A stretch of 64,000 bases of DNA. It comes from CAVOGJ01 sp963700865. Lineage in GTDB: Bacteria; Planctomycetota; Planctomycetia; Pirellulales; Pirellulaceae. Shown one piece after another: positions 49,797 to 60,213 of the stretch (position 1 is the stretch's first letter; each line of letters starts with the position of its first letter). The stretch covers positions 248,001 through 312,000 of the forward strand of contig CAVOZC010000002.1 of assembly GCA_963700865.1 (NCBI GenBank), given 5' to 3'. Made by a program: the position numbers and the translations under genes. The notes beneath the pieces are model-generated. The model was not told the DNA's origin and ran no database searches. It was given only the letters and a program-made list of their open reading frames with translations.

Positions 49797-50816
49797 ATGA
49801 AAAAAACAAGATTTGGCTTTACTTTAGTGGAGCTGTTGGTGGTGATCGCGATCATCGGCATTCTGGTGGCATTGCTCTTGCCCGCCGTGCAAACGGCTCG
49901 GGAAGCCGCACGGCGGATGCAGTGTACGAACAACGTGAAGCAGATTGGGTTGGCGATCTTGAATTTCGAGAGCGCCCAAAAGACGTTACCGACGAGCGTC
50001 AGCATGTGGAACGAGGCGCGGGTGCTGCAGAACAGCGGAGGTCCGCGGAGCGTGGCTGCGGCGACCAGCGACTTTAGCGGTCGCGGTTGGATTTGTGCCA
50101 TTCTGCCCTACGCCGAGGAGCAAGCCCAGTACGACCAGCTCTCTGTCGGCTTTGTCGGCAATTTCTACCAGAACTCGGGGATGAAGACCAACGACCCGCG
50201 GTTGCGTGCGGCGCTGGCGGTCAAGCCCTCCTGGTTGACCTGCCCTTCCGACCCGTCATCGCAGGCTCCCTTCGGAGAAGATGTTCCATTTTGAAATCAA
50301 CCGCGCCCAGAAGATCCCGGTGGCCGTGACGAGCTACAAGGGCGTGTTGGGTGACAACGTGGTTTGGAAGGACGATACCGACTGGTCGGTAGGGTACATC
50401 GATCCGGCGCCACGAGCGATGCGGATTGTCATAATACCTACACACCGTGCCGCGGCGTCTTCTTCCGCAATTCTTACGCGAACCCCGTAAAGTTACGCAA
50501 GTTGAAGGACGGGACGAGCCACACCTTCCTGGTGGGCGAGGCGGTACCGGATATGGACTTTCATTCGGCCGCCTACCATGCCGACGGTGACTGGGCGAGC
50601 ACGAATGGGCCGATCAATCAGTTTCCCGACTACACCGACGATGAGAAGATCAGCTTCTGGTACAATCTGCGGCTCTTTCGCAGTCGCCATCCCGGCGGTT
50701 GCCACTTTGGCCTCGGTGACGGCTCGGTGCATTTCATTTCCGATGGCATCGACCTGGCCAGTTACCAGGCCTTGGCTTCCAAGGCCGGGAGCGAGGTCGT
50801 TGATCTGGGTCTCTAA
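49797..50816 (+). CDS. DUF1559 pilin-like protein, with a compensating pair of frameshifts
   Basis: About 339 aa. Start at ATG 49797 (GGAAG just before), giving MKKTRFGFTLVELLVVIAII, a type II secretion pseudopilin cleavage site and helix. DUF1559 body: AREAARRMQCTNNVKQIGLA...NFESAQKTLPTS, LTCPSDPSSQ. One extra T at 50289-50292 shifts the frame (GEDVPF / EINRAQKIPVAVTSYKGVLG), and a missing G near 50403-50407 restores it (ATSDADCHNTYTPCRGVFF). The rest ends SRHPGGCHFGLGDGSVHFIS, the DUF1559 C-terminal H-x-G signature. Confidence 0.8.
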
Positions 50817-50831
50817 GTCGGAAAGGGAGCA

Positions 50832-51239
50832 ATGAAGCACCACATGATCGTCAGCCTGTTCGCAGCGAGTTTGCTGGCAGGTTGCAGTAAGTATGGAGCC
50901 ACAGTCCACGGGAACGTGCGTCTGGATGGGCAAAATCTGCCTCGTGGAAAGGTCGTGTTCTCGCCGGTCGAGAAGGGCCCTCCCGCGACCGGGAAGATCA
51001 ATGCCGATGGCAGTTATGCGCTGAAGGTGGGCACCGAGAACTCGTTACCAGCAGGCGTCTATACCGCCACGGTGGTCGCTCATGAGCAGGCCGATCTGAG
51101 CAAGCGGAAGGACGGAGCCCCTCCGCCGATCCCCAAGCGGCTGACGCCCGTGAAGTACCAGAAGGTGAACACCTCGGGGTTGAGTTACACGGTGGAAAAA
51201 GGCGACAACCAAATTGACATTGATTTGACAACGAAGTGA
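50832..51239 (+). CDS. Small lipoprotein with transthyretin-like domain
   Basis: 135 aa. Lipobox LAASLLAGC at the N-terminus, then a carboxypeptidase-regulatory-like beta domain: GNVRLDGQNLPRGKVVFSPV, ATGKINADGSYALKV, LPAGVYTATVVA, and a final IDLTTK. These are usual planctomycete partners of DUF1559 genes, as here 15 bases downstream. Thought to sit on the outer surface; role unknown. Confidence 0.8.
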   Translation: MKHHMIVSLFAASLLAGCSKYGATVHGNVRLDGQNLPRGKVVFSPVEKGPPATGKINADGSYALKVGTENSLPAGVYTATVVAHEQADLSKRKDGAPPPIPKRLTPVKYQKVNTSGLSYTVEKGDNQIDIDLTTK

Positions 51240-51341
51240 CCCACGCGACGGATGCCAGCTTCGTTGCGCACCGTCATGCGATGCAGCCCGCGGGGCGGCG
51301 ACGGTGTTCGAGTTGGTAGTTTTGTTTGAACGAAGGCGATA

Positions 51342-54300
51342 ATGATTCGAGCGTATCCCGATCTTGCTCCACGTAGCGGCCTGCGGACCGCGGCGTTGCT
51401 CTTTCTGGCTGTCATCAGCCGAGGAGTGGCTCAGGATCAATCATCGCCAGCCATCTTGCAGATGTTCGAGGCTCGCTGGGAGACGGTCGAGGCCCGCATG
51501 GTCGACGTCTTCAAGGCCGGTTATGGCGGGATGTGGGTGCCACCGCCCGCCAAGGCCGATTCGGGCGGTTTGTCGGTCGGCTACGACGTGTTTGATCGGT
51601 TTGATTTGGGCGGTCCCCGCAACGAGACGTTGTACGGCACGGAAACCGGGATCAAAGCGGTCACCTCGCTTGCCGATCGGGCGGGCGTCAACATCTACGC
51701 CGATTACATTCTCAATCACAATGGCTTTCGCGATGCGAGCACGCCCGGCTTCGTCGCCGCCGGCGATTACCCCGGCTTCGTCACGACGTTGCCAAACGAC
51801 ATTGACGGCGATTTCCATGGACGCTTCGCCGGAGGAGAAATTGAATTTCGTCTGTCCGGGCTGATCGACATTGCCCAGGAAAAGAACCATCAGTTCATTC
51901 GACATCCGGTCCGGTCCCGACCCGAACAACATTCCGTCCGGAAGTTTTCACGACCAGCCCGATCCCGACAACGCCCGTTTCTACCCCGACCGGGATCTGG
52001 GAGGCACGACCGTCTGGGACCCGCGGCTGAACACGAACGTCACGCTCTACGACTTCAATGCCGTGACTCCGCTGGCCGGGGATGCGGTCGCCGACAATGC
52101 CACGGGCCTGCTCATGCGGAACCTGCGGTGGATGGTCCAGGAGCTTGGCATTGACGGCTTTCGGCTCGACGCGACCCGTCACTTCGAACGCTGGGTACTC
52201 GATTATTACGATCAGGCGGTCTTCCTGGCCAAACCGCAGCCGCTGCTCGATGGCTCGGTCGACCACGTCTTTGCCTTTTCGGAGACCGGCTACGACAGCT
52301 ACAGCGTCTTGCAGGAATATATCCGCAAGGACATTAGTCCTTCCAACCTGGGCCAGGTGGGGGGCAACCGGGACGCGCTCGACTTCAACCTGTTCGGCGC
52401 GATCAAGGGGAATCTGACCGCCAATGGACTGACGAACGACTGGCGGAACATCAAGAACGCCAGCATCGACGTTCATGACGACGGCTTGGCCAATAACGGG
52501 AGCCAGGGCGTGGCGTTCGTGAAGAGTCACGATGAGATCGGTGCCTACCTGGACAACGTGGCCCACGCGTACGCCCTCCTGCGGCCGGGCAACGTGAATA
52601 TTTACCTGAATGCCAAGGAGTTTGGGCCGGGTCGTGATTTCCCGCGGGACGGACGAGCGGACGCCTTGGGGGGATTCTACGGGGATCAAGTGACCACGCT
52701 TGTCAACCTGCGGAACTCGCACGGTCGTGGGAACTACCTCGATCGCACACCCGGCGGCGATCAAAAAGAGATGTTGATTTACGAGCGGGAAAAATCGGCC
52801 CTGGTCGTCCTCAGCAATCGACTCGACGGCGGCTATGACGAACGGACCATTCAGACATCCTTCGCGCCCGGCACGCCGCTGCTGGAGTTGACGGGTAACG
52901 CGGCCGACGCGACGGTCGATCCGCTGGGCGATTTTCCCTCGGTCCTGTTGGTCAATGGTGATGGGACGGTCAACCTGCGAGTACCCCGCAACGTCTCGCC
53001 GACCGGGGTCGAGCATGGGAATGGCTACTTCATCTACGGCGTCGCCGGGCCCGAGGGCCAACTGCGGTTGCTCGACGGCAGCGGCACGGACCTGGCGCGC
53101 GTGCTACCGGGGCAGACGCCCACGGCCGCCACCAACGGCACGGCCCGACTGAGCGATTTGCCGATCGTTACCGGAGACACGCTGACCGTTCGCCTGGAAA
53201 CGAATGCCGTCCGTCTCTTGGGGACGATTCGCGACCGGCATGCGGACGGGGACCAGGCGCTGCTGAAGATTGACGGCGGGATCGACGTCAACGATCTGGC
53301 GGGCGTGGACCATACCGCGGCAGGCATGGCCTACGGGTTTGAGGCCTTTCGCGACACCAACCAGCCGGGCTTTTTCGACCCGGCAGGACAGGGGCTCTAC
53401 GAGCAGTCGGTCGATGTGACGCAACTGAGCGAGGGGGTCCATTTCCTCACCGCCCGTGCCTTTCGGCATCGGGATCCGGCCACCTTCACCGACAACGATC
53501 CCACGCTGGCCGGCGACGGGGGTCCTGCGGTCTTCACGGACTTCCGCGAGGCGGTCTACGTGGATCGCTTGCCGCCCGCGGCGGCCGTGCTCAGCTTCGA
53601 GCCCTACGGGGCCAATTTCCAGCGCGACCTGGTGGGGGTTTCCCTCGACCAAACGGCCGATCGGATGCATATCTTTCTGAATTTGCCGGCCGCCCAATAT
53701 ACCGACGAAGAACTACGGGACCTCGCCATTGCTGGACAAAACTCCGCCGGCGTTTACGATCGAGATAAGTGGGTGTACGGATTTTCCGCCGTACGGAGTG
53801 GCAACCAGGTGGCCACGATCGTCACCTTCGAGCCCAGCGGTAACTGGAACGTGCAGCGGTTCCCCGGTTTGTTCGCCGCTACGCAACTGGGTGCCGGCTT
53901 TGGCGACATGAATTGGAACAACAGCTATGCGCCGTCCGACATGACGGGTTTTTCCAATTCGTTTGACGCCGTGCTGTACAGCCAGAACTCGCTCTTCAAT
54001 CCGGCCGCGGATGTGACGGGCGACGGACTGGTGGACAACCGCGACCTGTTCGCACTGGGAGATTACCTGTTTACGGTGGGAGTCAGCCAAGCGGTCTGGG
54101 ACGCGTACGAGGGGGTGCTGCTCGGTCGTGGAGACTTGAACATGTCGGGTACGACGGATGCCGCCGACATCGATTTTCTCTATGCCAATTTGGGAAGTAC
54201 CGACTGGCTGTTCGATCTCAACTCGGATGGGGTGACGAACGCCGCCGATGTCGACACGCTGGTGTTCGACATCTTCCGCACGTTTTACGGGGATGCAAAT

Positions 54301-54564
54301 CTGGATGGCGTGGTGGATGTGGGCGATTTCAATTTATGGAACTCCAGCAAGTTTATCTCCGGAACGGGCTGGCAGGGAGGTGATTTTAATGGGGACGGCG
54401 TGAGCGACACGTCGGATTTCAATATCTGGAACGGGAACAGGTTCCGGTCGCGGGGTGACTTGCGACCGGCCGCGGTCCCCGAGCCCGCGGCAGGCGTGAT
54501 GTTGGTTTTTTTGGGCTGTGTTATTTTTGTGATTTCGCGACTTGGAAAGGATTTTCCAGTTTGA
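51342..54564 (+). CDS. GH13 alpha-amylase-type enzyme with dockerin and PEP-CTERM, frameshifted
   Basis: About 1073 aa once one extra base near 51900-51915 is removed. Signal (RTAALLFLAVISRGVAQ), then the GH13 barrel: region I ADYILNHNGF, II GIDGFRLDATRHFERWV (nucleophile Asp), III VFAFSETGYD (Glu), IV FVKSHDEIGAYL (Asp). The two pieces meet at HQFIRHPV / GPDPNNIPSGSFHDQPDP. C-terminal: dockerin-like Ca-binding loops (DVTGDGLVDNRDLFALGDYL, DLNSDGVTNAADVDTLVFDI), GDANLDGVVDVGDFNLWN and GDFNGDGVSDTSDFNIWNGN, then PEP-CTERM anchor AVPEPAAG, a hydrophobic helix, and RL. Confidence 0.85.
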
Positions 54565-54614
54565 GGGCAAGGCGAATGAATCGACGTTTTCGTTTTTTTC
54601 TAACGAGGTGAAAC

Positions 54615-56238
54615 ATGAGACAGACGATTGGTTGGACGGCAGTACTTTTCCTTTCTTGGACGTGTGTCGTCCAGGCGCAAACGGTGAACGGTACGCTCGT
54701 GGGGGACGAGGCATTTTACGGAATGCCTCTTTCGATTCAGGATACGGCGACACACTTTGGAGACAACAACAACCCCGATCCGCGCTACTCGGATACGGCC
54801 TTTGGCTTCGCGGGTGGATCGGAAATCGATCAGGTGTTCGGTCGTATCGCGGGGGATCGACTTTACGTGCTGATCACCGGAAACCTGGAAAGCAACTTCA
54901 ACAAGCTGGAAGTGTTTATTGACTCGGAAGCCGGCGGCGTGAACGTCCTCGACGGTGCGAACCTGCCCACGACGGTCGACGGTTAGTCGGACAATCTCAA
55001 CGGTGGCAACCCCCCGAATCTTCCCAACCCCAACGGCGGCGCCCTGCAAAGTATGACTGGCATGACGTTCGATCCGACCTTCACGGCGGATCACTATCTG
55101 ACGTTTACCAACGGAAATGAGGGACAGGATGCCACAGATCCGTTTGATCCTCCTTTCTGGGCGTTGACGGCGCACTATGCCGAATTGGGAGCAGGTTCCG
55201 GTGGTTTATTTGGTTCGTTGGGCATGCAGTTGAACGCCTTCGGCCAGGAACCGGGATTGGCGCCAGGTGAGCTGGTCGACCAGGACAATAATGACTGCGT
55301 ATCGACCGAATTGGATCCCACGTGCTCGGTGCCCGAGTATGAGTTTGTCGAGCCGGTCTTGCCGTCGGACCCGGATAATGTCCGCAATCACCGTGATATG
55401 CGAAATATCATCGATCTTCGCATGGGCATGGATAATAGCAACATCGCGGGGGTAAATGGAGTTGGTCCGCCAGGTCCGTGGGATTTGAGTGAAACCGCCG
55501 ACCCGGAAAATGTGGTGACGGGACTTGAATTCTCGGTTCCCCTCTCCGTGCTCGGTTACACCGATGGAGATATCAAGGTCACGGCCTTTGTGAACAGTGG
55601 CGATCACAAGTACGTGTCAAATCAGTTTGCCGGCTTCGGTTTGGCCGGAGCCGCTATCCTCGCCAATGATCCGTTGATTGTGGACGGCGGCAACTTGGGG
55701 GGAGACGGATTTGGCGGCTTCACGGGCAATCTGGCGGGCGTCAATCTCACCACGATTCCAGGTGATCAGTTCGTCGTCATCTCGCCCATGCGCGACCGTA
55801 AATATCGATTTCAACAATGACACCTTGATCGACTGTGACGATGTGAACTTGCTCACGGATGCGATCGTGAACGGCGGCGATGTGGCGACCTTCGATCTTA
55901 ACGCCGACGGGATGATCGACGACGCGGACTTGACCGTCTGGCTCGCCGACGGCGCTGCCGCCAACGGGTTTTCCTCCCCCTATTTCCGGGGCGATGCAAA
56001 TCTGGATGGCTCGGTCGACGTCAGCGACTTTCAACATCTGGAACGGTGCGAAATTCACCGCCACGGCCGCGTTCTGCTCGGGTGACTTCAATGCCGACGG
56101 ATCGGTCGACGTCAGTGACTTTAATGTCTGGAACGGTAACAAGTTCCAGAGTTCCGGAATGGCCGCCGTGCCCGAGCCGGGGGCTTGGTGGGCCTGCTGA
56201 TCGGCGTGGTCGGCTTGCTCCGCTTCCGTCGTCGCTAG
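54615..56238 (+). pseudogene. PEP-CTERM/dockerin surface protein with a stop and three frameshifts
   Basis: Signal MRQTIGWTAVLFLSWTCVVQ, beta-rich body (GDEAFYGMPLSIQDTATHFG, RLYVLITGNLESNFNKLEVF). TAG at 54984-54986 interrupts the same frame, which then reopens (NPPNLPNPNGGALQSMTGMT to GDQFVVIS). An extra base near 55785-55800 moves to the dockerin frame (TVNIDFNNDTLIDCDDVNLL). An extra T at 56027-56029 moves to DFNIWNGAKFT. A missing G near 56177-56182 is needed for VPEPGGLVGLLIGVVGLLRF, ending at RRR and TAG 56236. Full product would be about 540 aa. Four lesions in 1.6 kb make this either a pseudogene or the worst-sequenced stretch. Confidence 0.75.
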
Positions 56239-56272
56239 TCGACGCGAGCGTCGATTTCGTAAACTCCAGTGA

Positions 56273-56303
56273 CCGCACGCTCTATCCGAGCGTGCGGTTT
56301 TTT
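56273..56303 (+). terminator. Strong Rho-independent terminator
   Basis: Ten-base perfect arms CCGCACGCTC (56273-56282) and GAGCGTGCGG (56288-56297), loop TATCC, then a run of six T. It follows the PEP-CTERM gene by about 35 bases and ends the surface-protein locus. Confidence 0.88.
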
Positions 56304-56357
56304 CTTGGGCTTCGCTTCGCGTCATTCCTCCGCCTGAACTTTTCCAGTCGGCCGCCC

Positions 56358-56868
56358 ATGGCGCAACTCAGCTACCCGACGAAACGACACCGCGGGCCGT
56401 GGCCGAGATCCAGTCGACGACCTGGTTCAAGCTCGGCAGACCGTCGCGGTGGCGGAGAGCCTCACGGCGGGTCACGTCCAGTCGCTCCTGGCCAGTCAGT
56501 CGGGCGCCAGCGATTTCTTCGTGGGGGGAGTGACCGCGTACACGCTGGAGCAGAAGACCTCGTTGCTGCGGGGTGCCGCGCAGATGGTGGCCCGCTGCAA
56601 CGGCGTTTCCACGGATGTCGCCCGGCACATGGCGCTGGGCGTACGGAGGCTGTTCCAGAGTCATTATGCGATCGCTACCACCGGCTACGCGGAACCCTCC
56701 CCGGAGTGGTCGGTGAGCCAGCCCTTCGCCTGGATCGCCGTCGCGACGAGCGAAACACTGGTGCTGACCCGCCGCGTGGAGGCGACGGGCGATCGGGTGG
56801 CCGTGCAGCAAGCCGTGGCGGCGGCGGCGATTCAGTGGTTCGCGGCGCAGCTCACGAAATGCAGCTGA
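56358..56868 (+). CDS. CinA C-terminal (nicotinamide-nucleotide amidase-like) protein, damaged start
   Basis: From VDDLVQARQTVAVAESLTAG onward the CinA C-terminal fold is clear: ASQSGASDFFVGGVTAYTLE, GVRRLFQSHYAIATTGYAEP, QPFAWIAVATS. The expected start motif TxxTAESCTGG appears as TVAVAESLTAG, with Leu for Cys. The frame has no start codon before GTG 56449. The preceding ATG (56358, MAQLSYP) lies in a second frame and DETTPRAVAEIQ in a third, so two one-base shifts at about 56378-56415 are needed. It would lack the N-terminal competence domain of full CinA. Amidase activity possible but unproven. Confidence 0.65.
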
Positions 56869-56929
56869 GTCCGGTGGGTGGATGCCCATCCCGCGGATGA
56901 CTGGCCGGAAGGTAGCGGACCAACCTGCC

Positions 56930-57428
56930 CTAAGTTCCCTGCGCCTGGTCAGCAACAAGCGATGGATCGGTCGGTTCAGGCTGGCCGGTCGTGGTTCGCG
57001 GGGAACTCCACCAGCACAACAGGCAGCCACCTGCCAGGCTCGCCACGGCCGGAATATCCACACTGGTCGCGACGCGGAACAGGTAGCGCTGCAGGAAATG
57101 ATCCCGATGCACGTCCCAGCCCGTCTGGATCTCGTGGACGAGCAGACCGAGGAGTGCGGCGGCACCGAGCAGTAGCAGCCCGCGCGCCCAGGCGACGCAC
57201 GATGGCGCGTGGGAACGCTTGGGACGCGATGTAGCAAAGAAGTGTCACCAGGAAGATCAAGAACAGATGGTAGGCCAACAGGTCCATGACGCGTGGACCG
57301 CATCCCCAGGGACCGCAGATGAAATGCTCATACTGGGGAGGTAAAGTCACTCGGCCCAGTTGCAACGCGGCAAGCGCGCCGGCCGACCAGGCGATGACGA
57401 CAAAGATGGAACGGAGTGGAAAGGTCAT
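56930..57428 (-). CDS. Membrane protein of unknown function, frameshifted
   Basis: Start MTFPLRSIFVVIAWSAGALA at 57428. First frame gives two or three membrane spans (VVIAWSAGALAALQLG, DLLAYHLFLIFLVTLLCYIA) to FPRAIVRRLGAR. With one base added near 57178-57190 the frame continues LLLLGAAALLGLLVHEIQTG, WDVHRDHFLQRYLFRV, IPAVASLAGGCLLCWW. Total about 165 aa with four membrane spans. No family recognised. The uncorrected frame becomes arginine-rich and unlike a real protein. Confidence 0.55.
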
Positions 57429-57786
57429 GGTCAAGCGGGAATCGGTGCTTACGCGAGGCAAAACGTCGGGGTGGCCACGTGCCCAGCATAGCCGCTGCTG
57501 TGGGAACGAACTGCGTGCATGGCGACGCTTGCCAAGAAAACCTGACGGTTTTCCGAGCGGGTGTGGGCCACCTCACATCGGCGCACGGCGGGCCGTGGAC
57601 GCGACTGGCAAGTTATGCGGAATAGGCAAGGCTTGTCGGGTTGATTCGTTGCCGATCCCAAATGTGGTACACTCCGACGTGGGACAGGTTTCGTGGGATA
57701 GGCTTCCAGCCTGTCAAGGAAGACGTGCGGGACAGGATTCGTGGGCTTCAGCCCGTCATAAATAAAAAACAGACACAGGCAGACGG
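57429..57786. repeat. Intergenic region with two REP-like units
   Basis: About 360 bases with no gene. Near 57680-57760 are two palindromic stretches: a GTGGGATAGG/CTTCCAGCCTG unit and a shorter one (GTGGGCTTCAGCCCG). Relatives are at 14412, 21489, 63295 and 63410. Confidence 0.6.
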
Positions 57787-59035
57787 ATGAACGATCAACA
57801 GACCCCGGAACAGGAGCCGCCACAGGACGCATCCCCCGCGGATTCCGCGTTGCCAGAAGAGGGCACCCCAGCCAACGGCGAGGGTCGGCCGGAAGGCGAC
57901 GCGGCGGCCCCCGCCGAACCGCAGGGCGAGCCTTTGCGGAGTGTGCATACCAACAGCCTGCCGAATATTCTCGATCACTTTGGGATTTCCCTGCTCGTCA
58001 CGACGTATCAGGCGGGCAAATTGGTGATTGTGCGGTCCGATGACGGGGTGGCCAACACGCACTTTCGCAACTTCCGCAAGCCGATGGGGATGGCCTTCGA
58101 TGGAAATCGACTGGCGATCGGCACCGCGCAGGAAATCTGGGAGTTTCGCAATGTGCCGGCGGTAGCTCCCAGGCTGGAACCCAAAGGCAAAGTCGACGCC
58201 TGCTTCTTGCCTCGTTCCGGTCACGTGACCGGGGACGTGCAGATCCACGAGATGATGTACGAGGGACGCGAATTGTGGTTTGTGAACACCGCCTTCTCGT
58301 GTTTGTGCACCCTCGACTCGGAGCACAGCTTTGTGCCGAGATGGCGACCGCCGTTTGTCACGGCTTACGAGCCGACGGACCGCTGCCATCTGAACGGGCT
58401 GGGAATGGCGAACGGCAGACCCAAATGGGTGACTGCGCTGGGCGCGACCGACGAGGCGGGGGGTTGGCGGGAGAATAAGAAGAGTGGCGGCATCCTGATG
58501 GACATCGAATCGAACGAGATCGTCTTGCAGGGACTGTCGATGCCCCATTCGCCCCGCTGGTACCAGGACCGGTTGTGGGTCCTCGAATCGGGAAAGGGGA
58601 CGCTTCGGTTATGTCGATTTGCAGACGGGCAAGTACGAATCGATTGTGGAACTTCCCGGTTTCACGCGGGGGCTCGAATTCGTCGGGCACCTGGCCTTCA
58701 TTGGCCTGTCGCAGGTCCGCGAATCGGCCGTCTTCAGCGGCATCCAGATTACCGAGCGGCTGAAGCCGGAGGAGCGATCGTGTGGCGTCTGGTGCATTGA
58801 TATTACCAACGGCCAGATCGTCGGCTTCCTCAAGTTCGAGGCGGCAGTGCAGGAGATTTTTGCGGTCGCTGCGCTGCCGGGAATGAGGTACCCGGATCTG
58901 ATCAACCACGACCCCAAGATTACGGGCACCTCGTTCGTGTTGCCGGACGAAGCCCTGCGGGAAGTCCCGGAGCGGCTCGTTTCGCGGTCGGGATCGACAC
59001 CGCAGCCATCGGCCCCGGCGGCTGCGGAAGGCTGA
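57787..59035 (+). CDS. TIGR03032-family protein, frameshifted
   Basis: About 415 aa. A 60-residue Pro/Glu/Ala-rich leader precedes the conserved domain: GISLLVTTYQAGKLVIVRSD, THFRNFRKPMGMAFDGNRLA, IGTAQEIWEF, IHEMMYEGRELWFVNTAFSC, HLNGLGMANGRPKWVTALG and GILMDIESNEIVLQGLSMPH. An extra T near 58600-58604 moves the frame; beyond it GYVDLQTGKYESIVELPGFT, SGIQITERLKPEERSCGVWC and EAAVQEIFAVAALPGMRYPD continue the family. Members fold as beta-propellers of unknown role. Confidence 0.8.
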
Positions 59036-59860
59036 CGGCCCGCAGGCAAGGCGTGCGGACCGTTCTGCCAATGGTGGCTCCCCAAGCTGAATGGCTGTAC
59101 CACACCCGATTTGCGCTGGACGAATGGATAGGTCCCGTTTTCTGGTTCTTTGGCACAACGGGGTAGTGGCTGGTTGTTGCCGCCGGGGAGGCGGGGAGGC
59201 GGGAAGGCGGAGGAGGCGGGGAGGCGGGGAGGCGGTGGATGCGGGAAGGCGGGAATGCGGAGGAGGCGGGAAGGCGGGAATGCGGTGGAGGCGGGAATGC
59301 GGTGGATGCGGTGGATGTGTGGATATGGAGGCGTCGGGGGGTACGGGGGGCCGAGCGACGAAGTACGCGCGGGAAACGGTTGTGGCCCCCCGGCCGCGTT
59401 GTTGGCGGGTTTTTTGGGGGGCATTCACCCGCGCCCCGCTTCCGACCGGACTGTGCCCCCCAAACCCCCCGACGGTGCTCACGTCCAGCCAATCTCTATC
59501 CTGATCCCCCTCCCGTCTCCTCCCCCCTCCCGATCTCCAGCTGATCTCCAGCTGATCTCCCCCCCTCCCGTTCTCCCCCTCCCGATCTCCAGCTGATCTC
59601 CAGCTGATCCCCAGCTGATCCCCCTCCCGTTCTCCCCGATCTCCTGATCTCCACCCGTGATCCCCTCCCGATCCCCCCCGATCCCCGATCTCTCCCCAGC
59701 TGATCCCCTCCCGATCTCCCCCTCCCGATCCCCAGCTGATCCCCTCCCGATCTCTCCCTCCCGATCTCCAGCTGATCCCCTCCCGATCTCCCACCTGATC
59801 TCCCTCCTGATCTCGACCCGATCCCCACCTGATCCCCGCCCCATCACAATCTCAAACCCG
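59036..59860. repeat. Strand-skewed low-complexity region (GGCGGG tract then GATC/CTCCC tract)
   Basis: From about 59165 to 59345 the top strand is a purine-rich array of GGAGGCGGG variants. From about 59503 to 59840 it flips to a C/T-rich array of CTCCC-GATC-TCCAGCTGATC units. I count about 26 GATC sites in ~340 bases. It follows the TIGR03032 stop. Apparent ORFs here are translations of the repeat and were not annotated. Confidence 0.7.
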
Positions 59861-60213
59861 GCTCATGCCGCGATCAGTAGGCTCGCAGCCGAAAAACGCT
59901 CGCACGGATGACCGGCTGGAAGCCAATCCACATCGACCCCGACGCGTACCCGGCTCGCGCAACGCCGCAAAAAAACGACGAACCGGGCTTTGTCCAACCG
60001 GAATGGGGCGTTTTCCCGTGGTTTTCTCTAACGGGGAAGCACAGCCATTATATTCCCCCCAAATTGGCTCAACTTCCCAATTAAATTGCTTGCGGGCCCT
60101 GTTATCGCTGGTTAGGATCAAGGGACTCGGAGGAATATTCGCCCCCTTTGGCGGGCAACAGATGTTCCGTTTTTGTGCAGTTTCATCATTCCCAGGGGTT
60201 CGGGAGAACACGT
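59861..60213. other. Intergenic region before the beta-strand protein
   Basis: No gene visible. A REP-like fragment (GGCTGGAAGCCAATCC) is at about 59913. The promoter of the surface protein should lie in the AT-richer part around 60050-60180, not assignable. Confidence 0.4.

Noticed and set aside
33399..54986. Stop-codon recoding (TAG/TAA read as an amino acid)
   Set aside because: TAG also serves as a normal terminator in intact genes (for example at the end of the TPR gene at 14301), and the affected genes carry other damage.
58358..59794. 478-aa minus-strand frame through the low-complexity tract
   Set aside because: Its sequence is a translation of the repeat (GDREGISWRSGG-type units) and overlaps the TIGR03032 gene.
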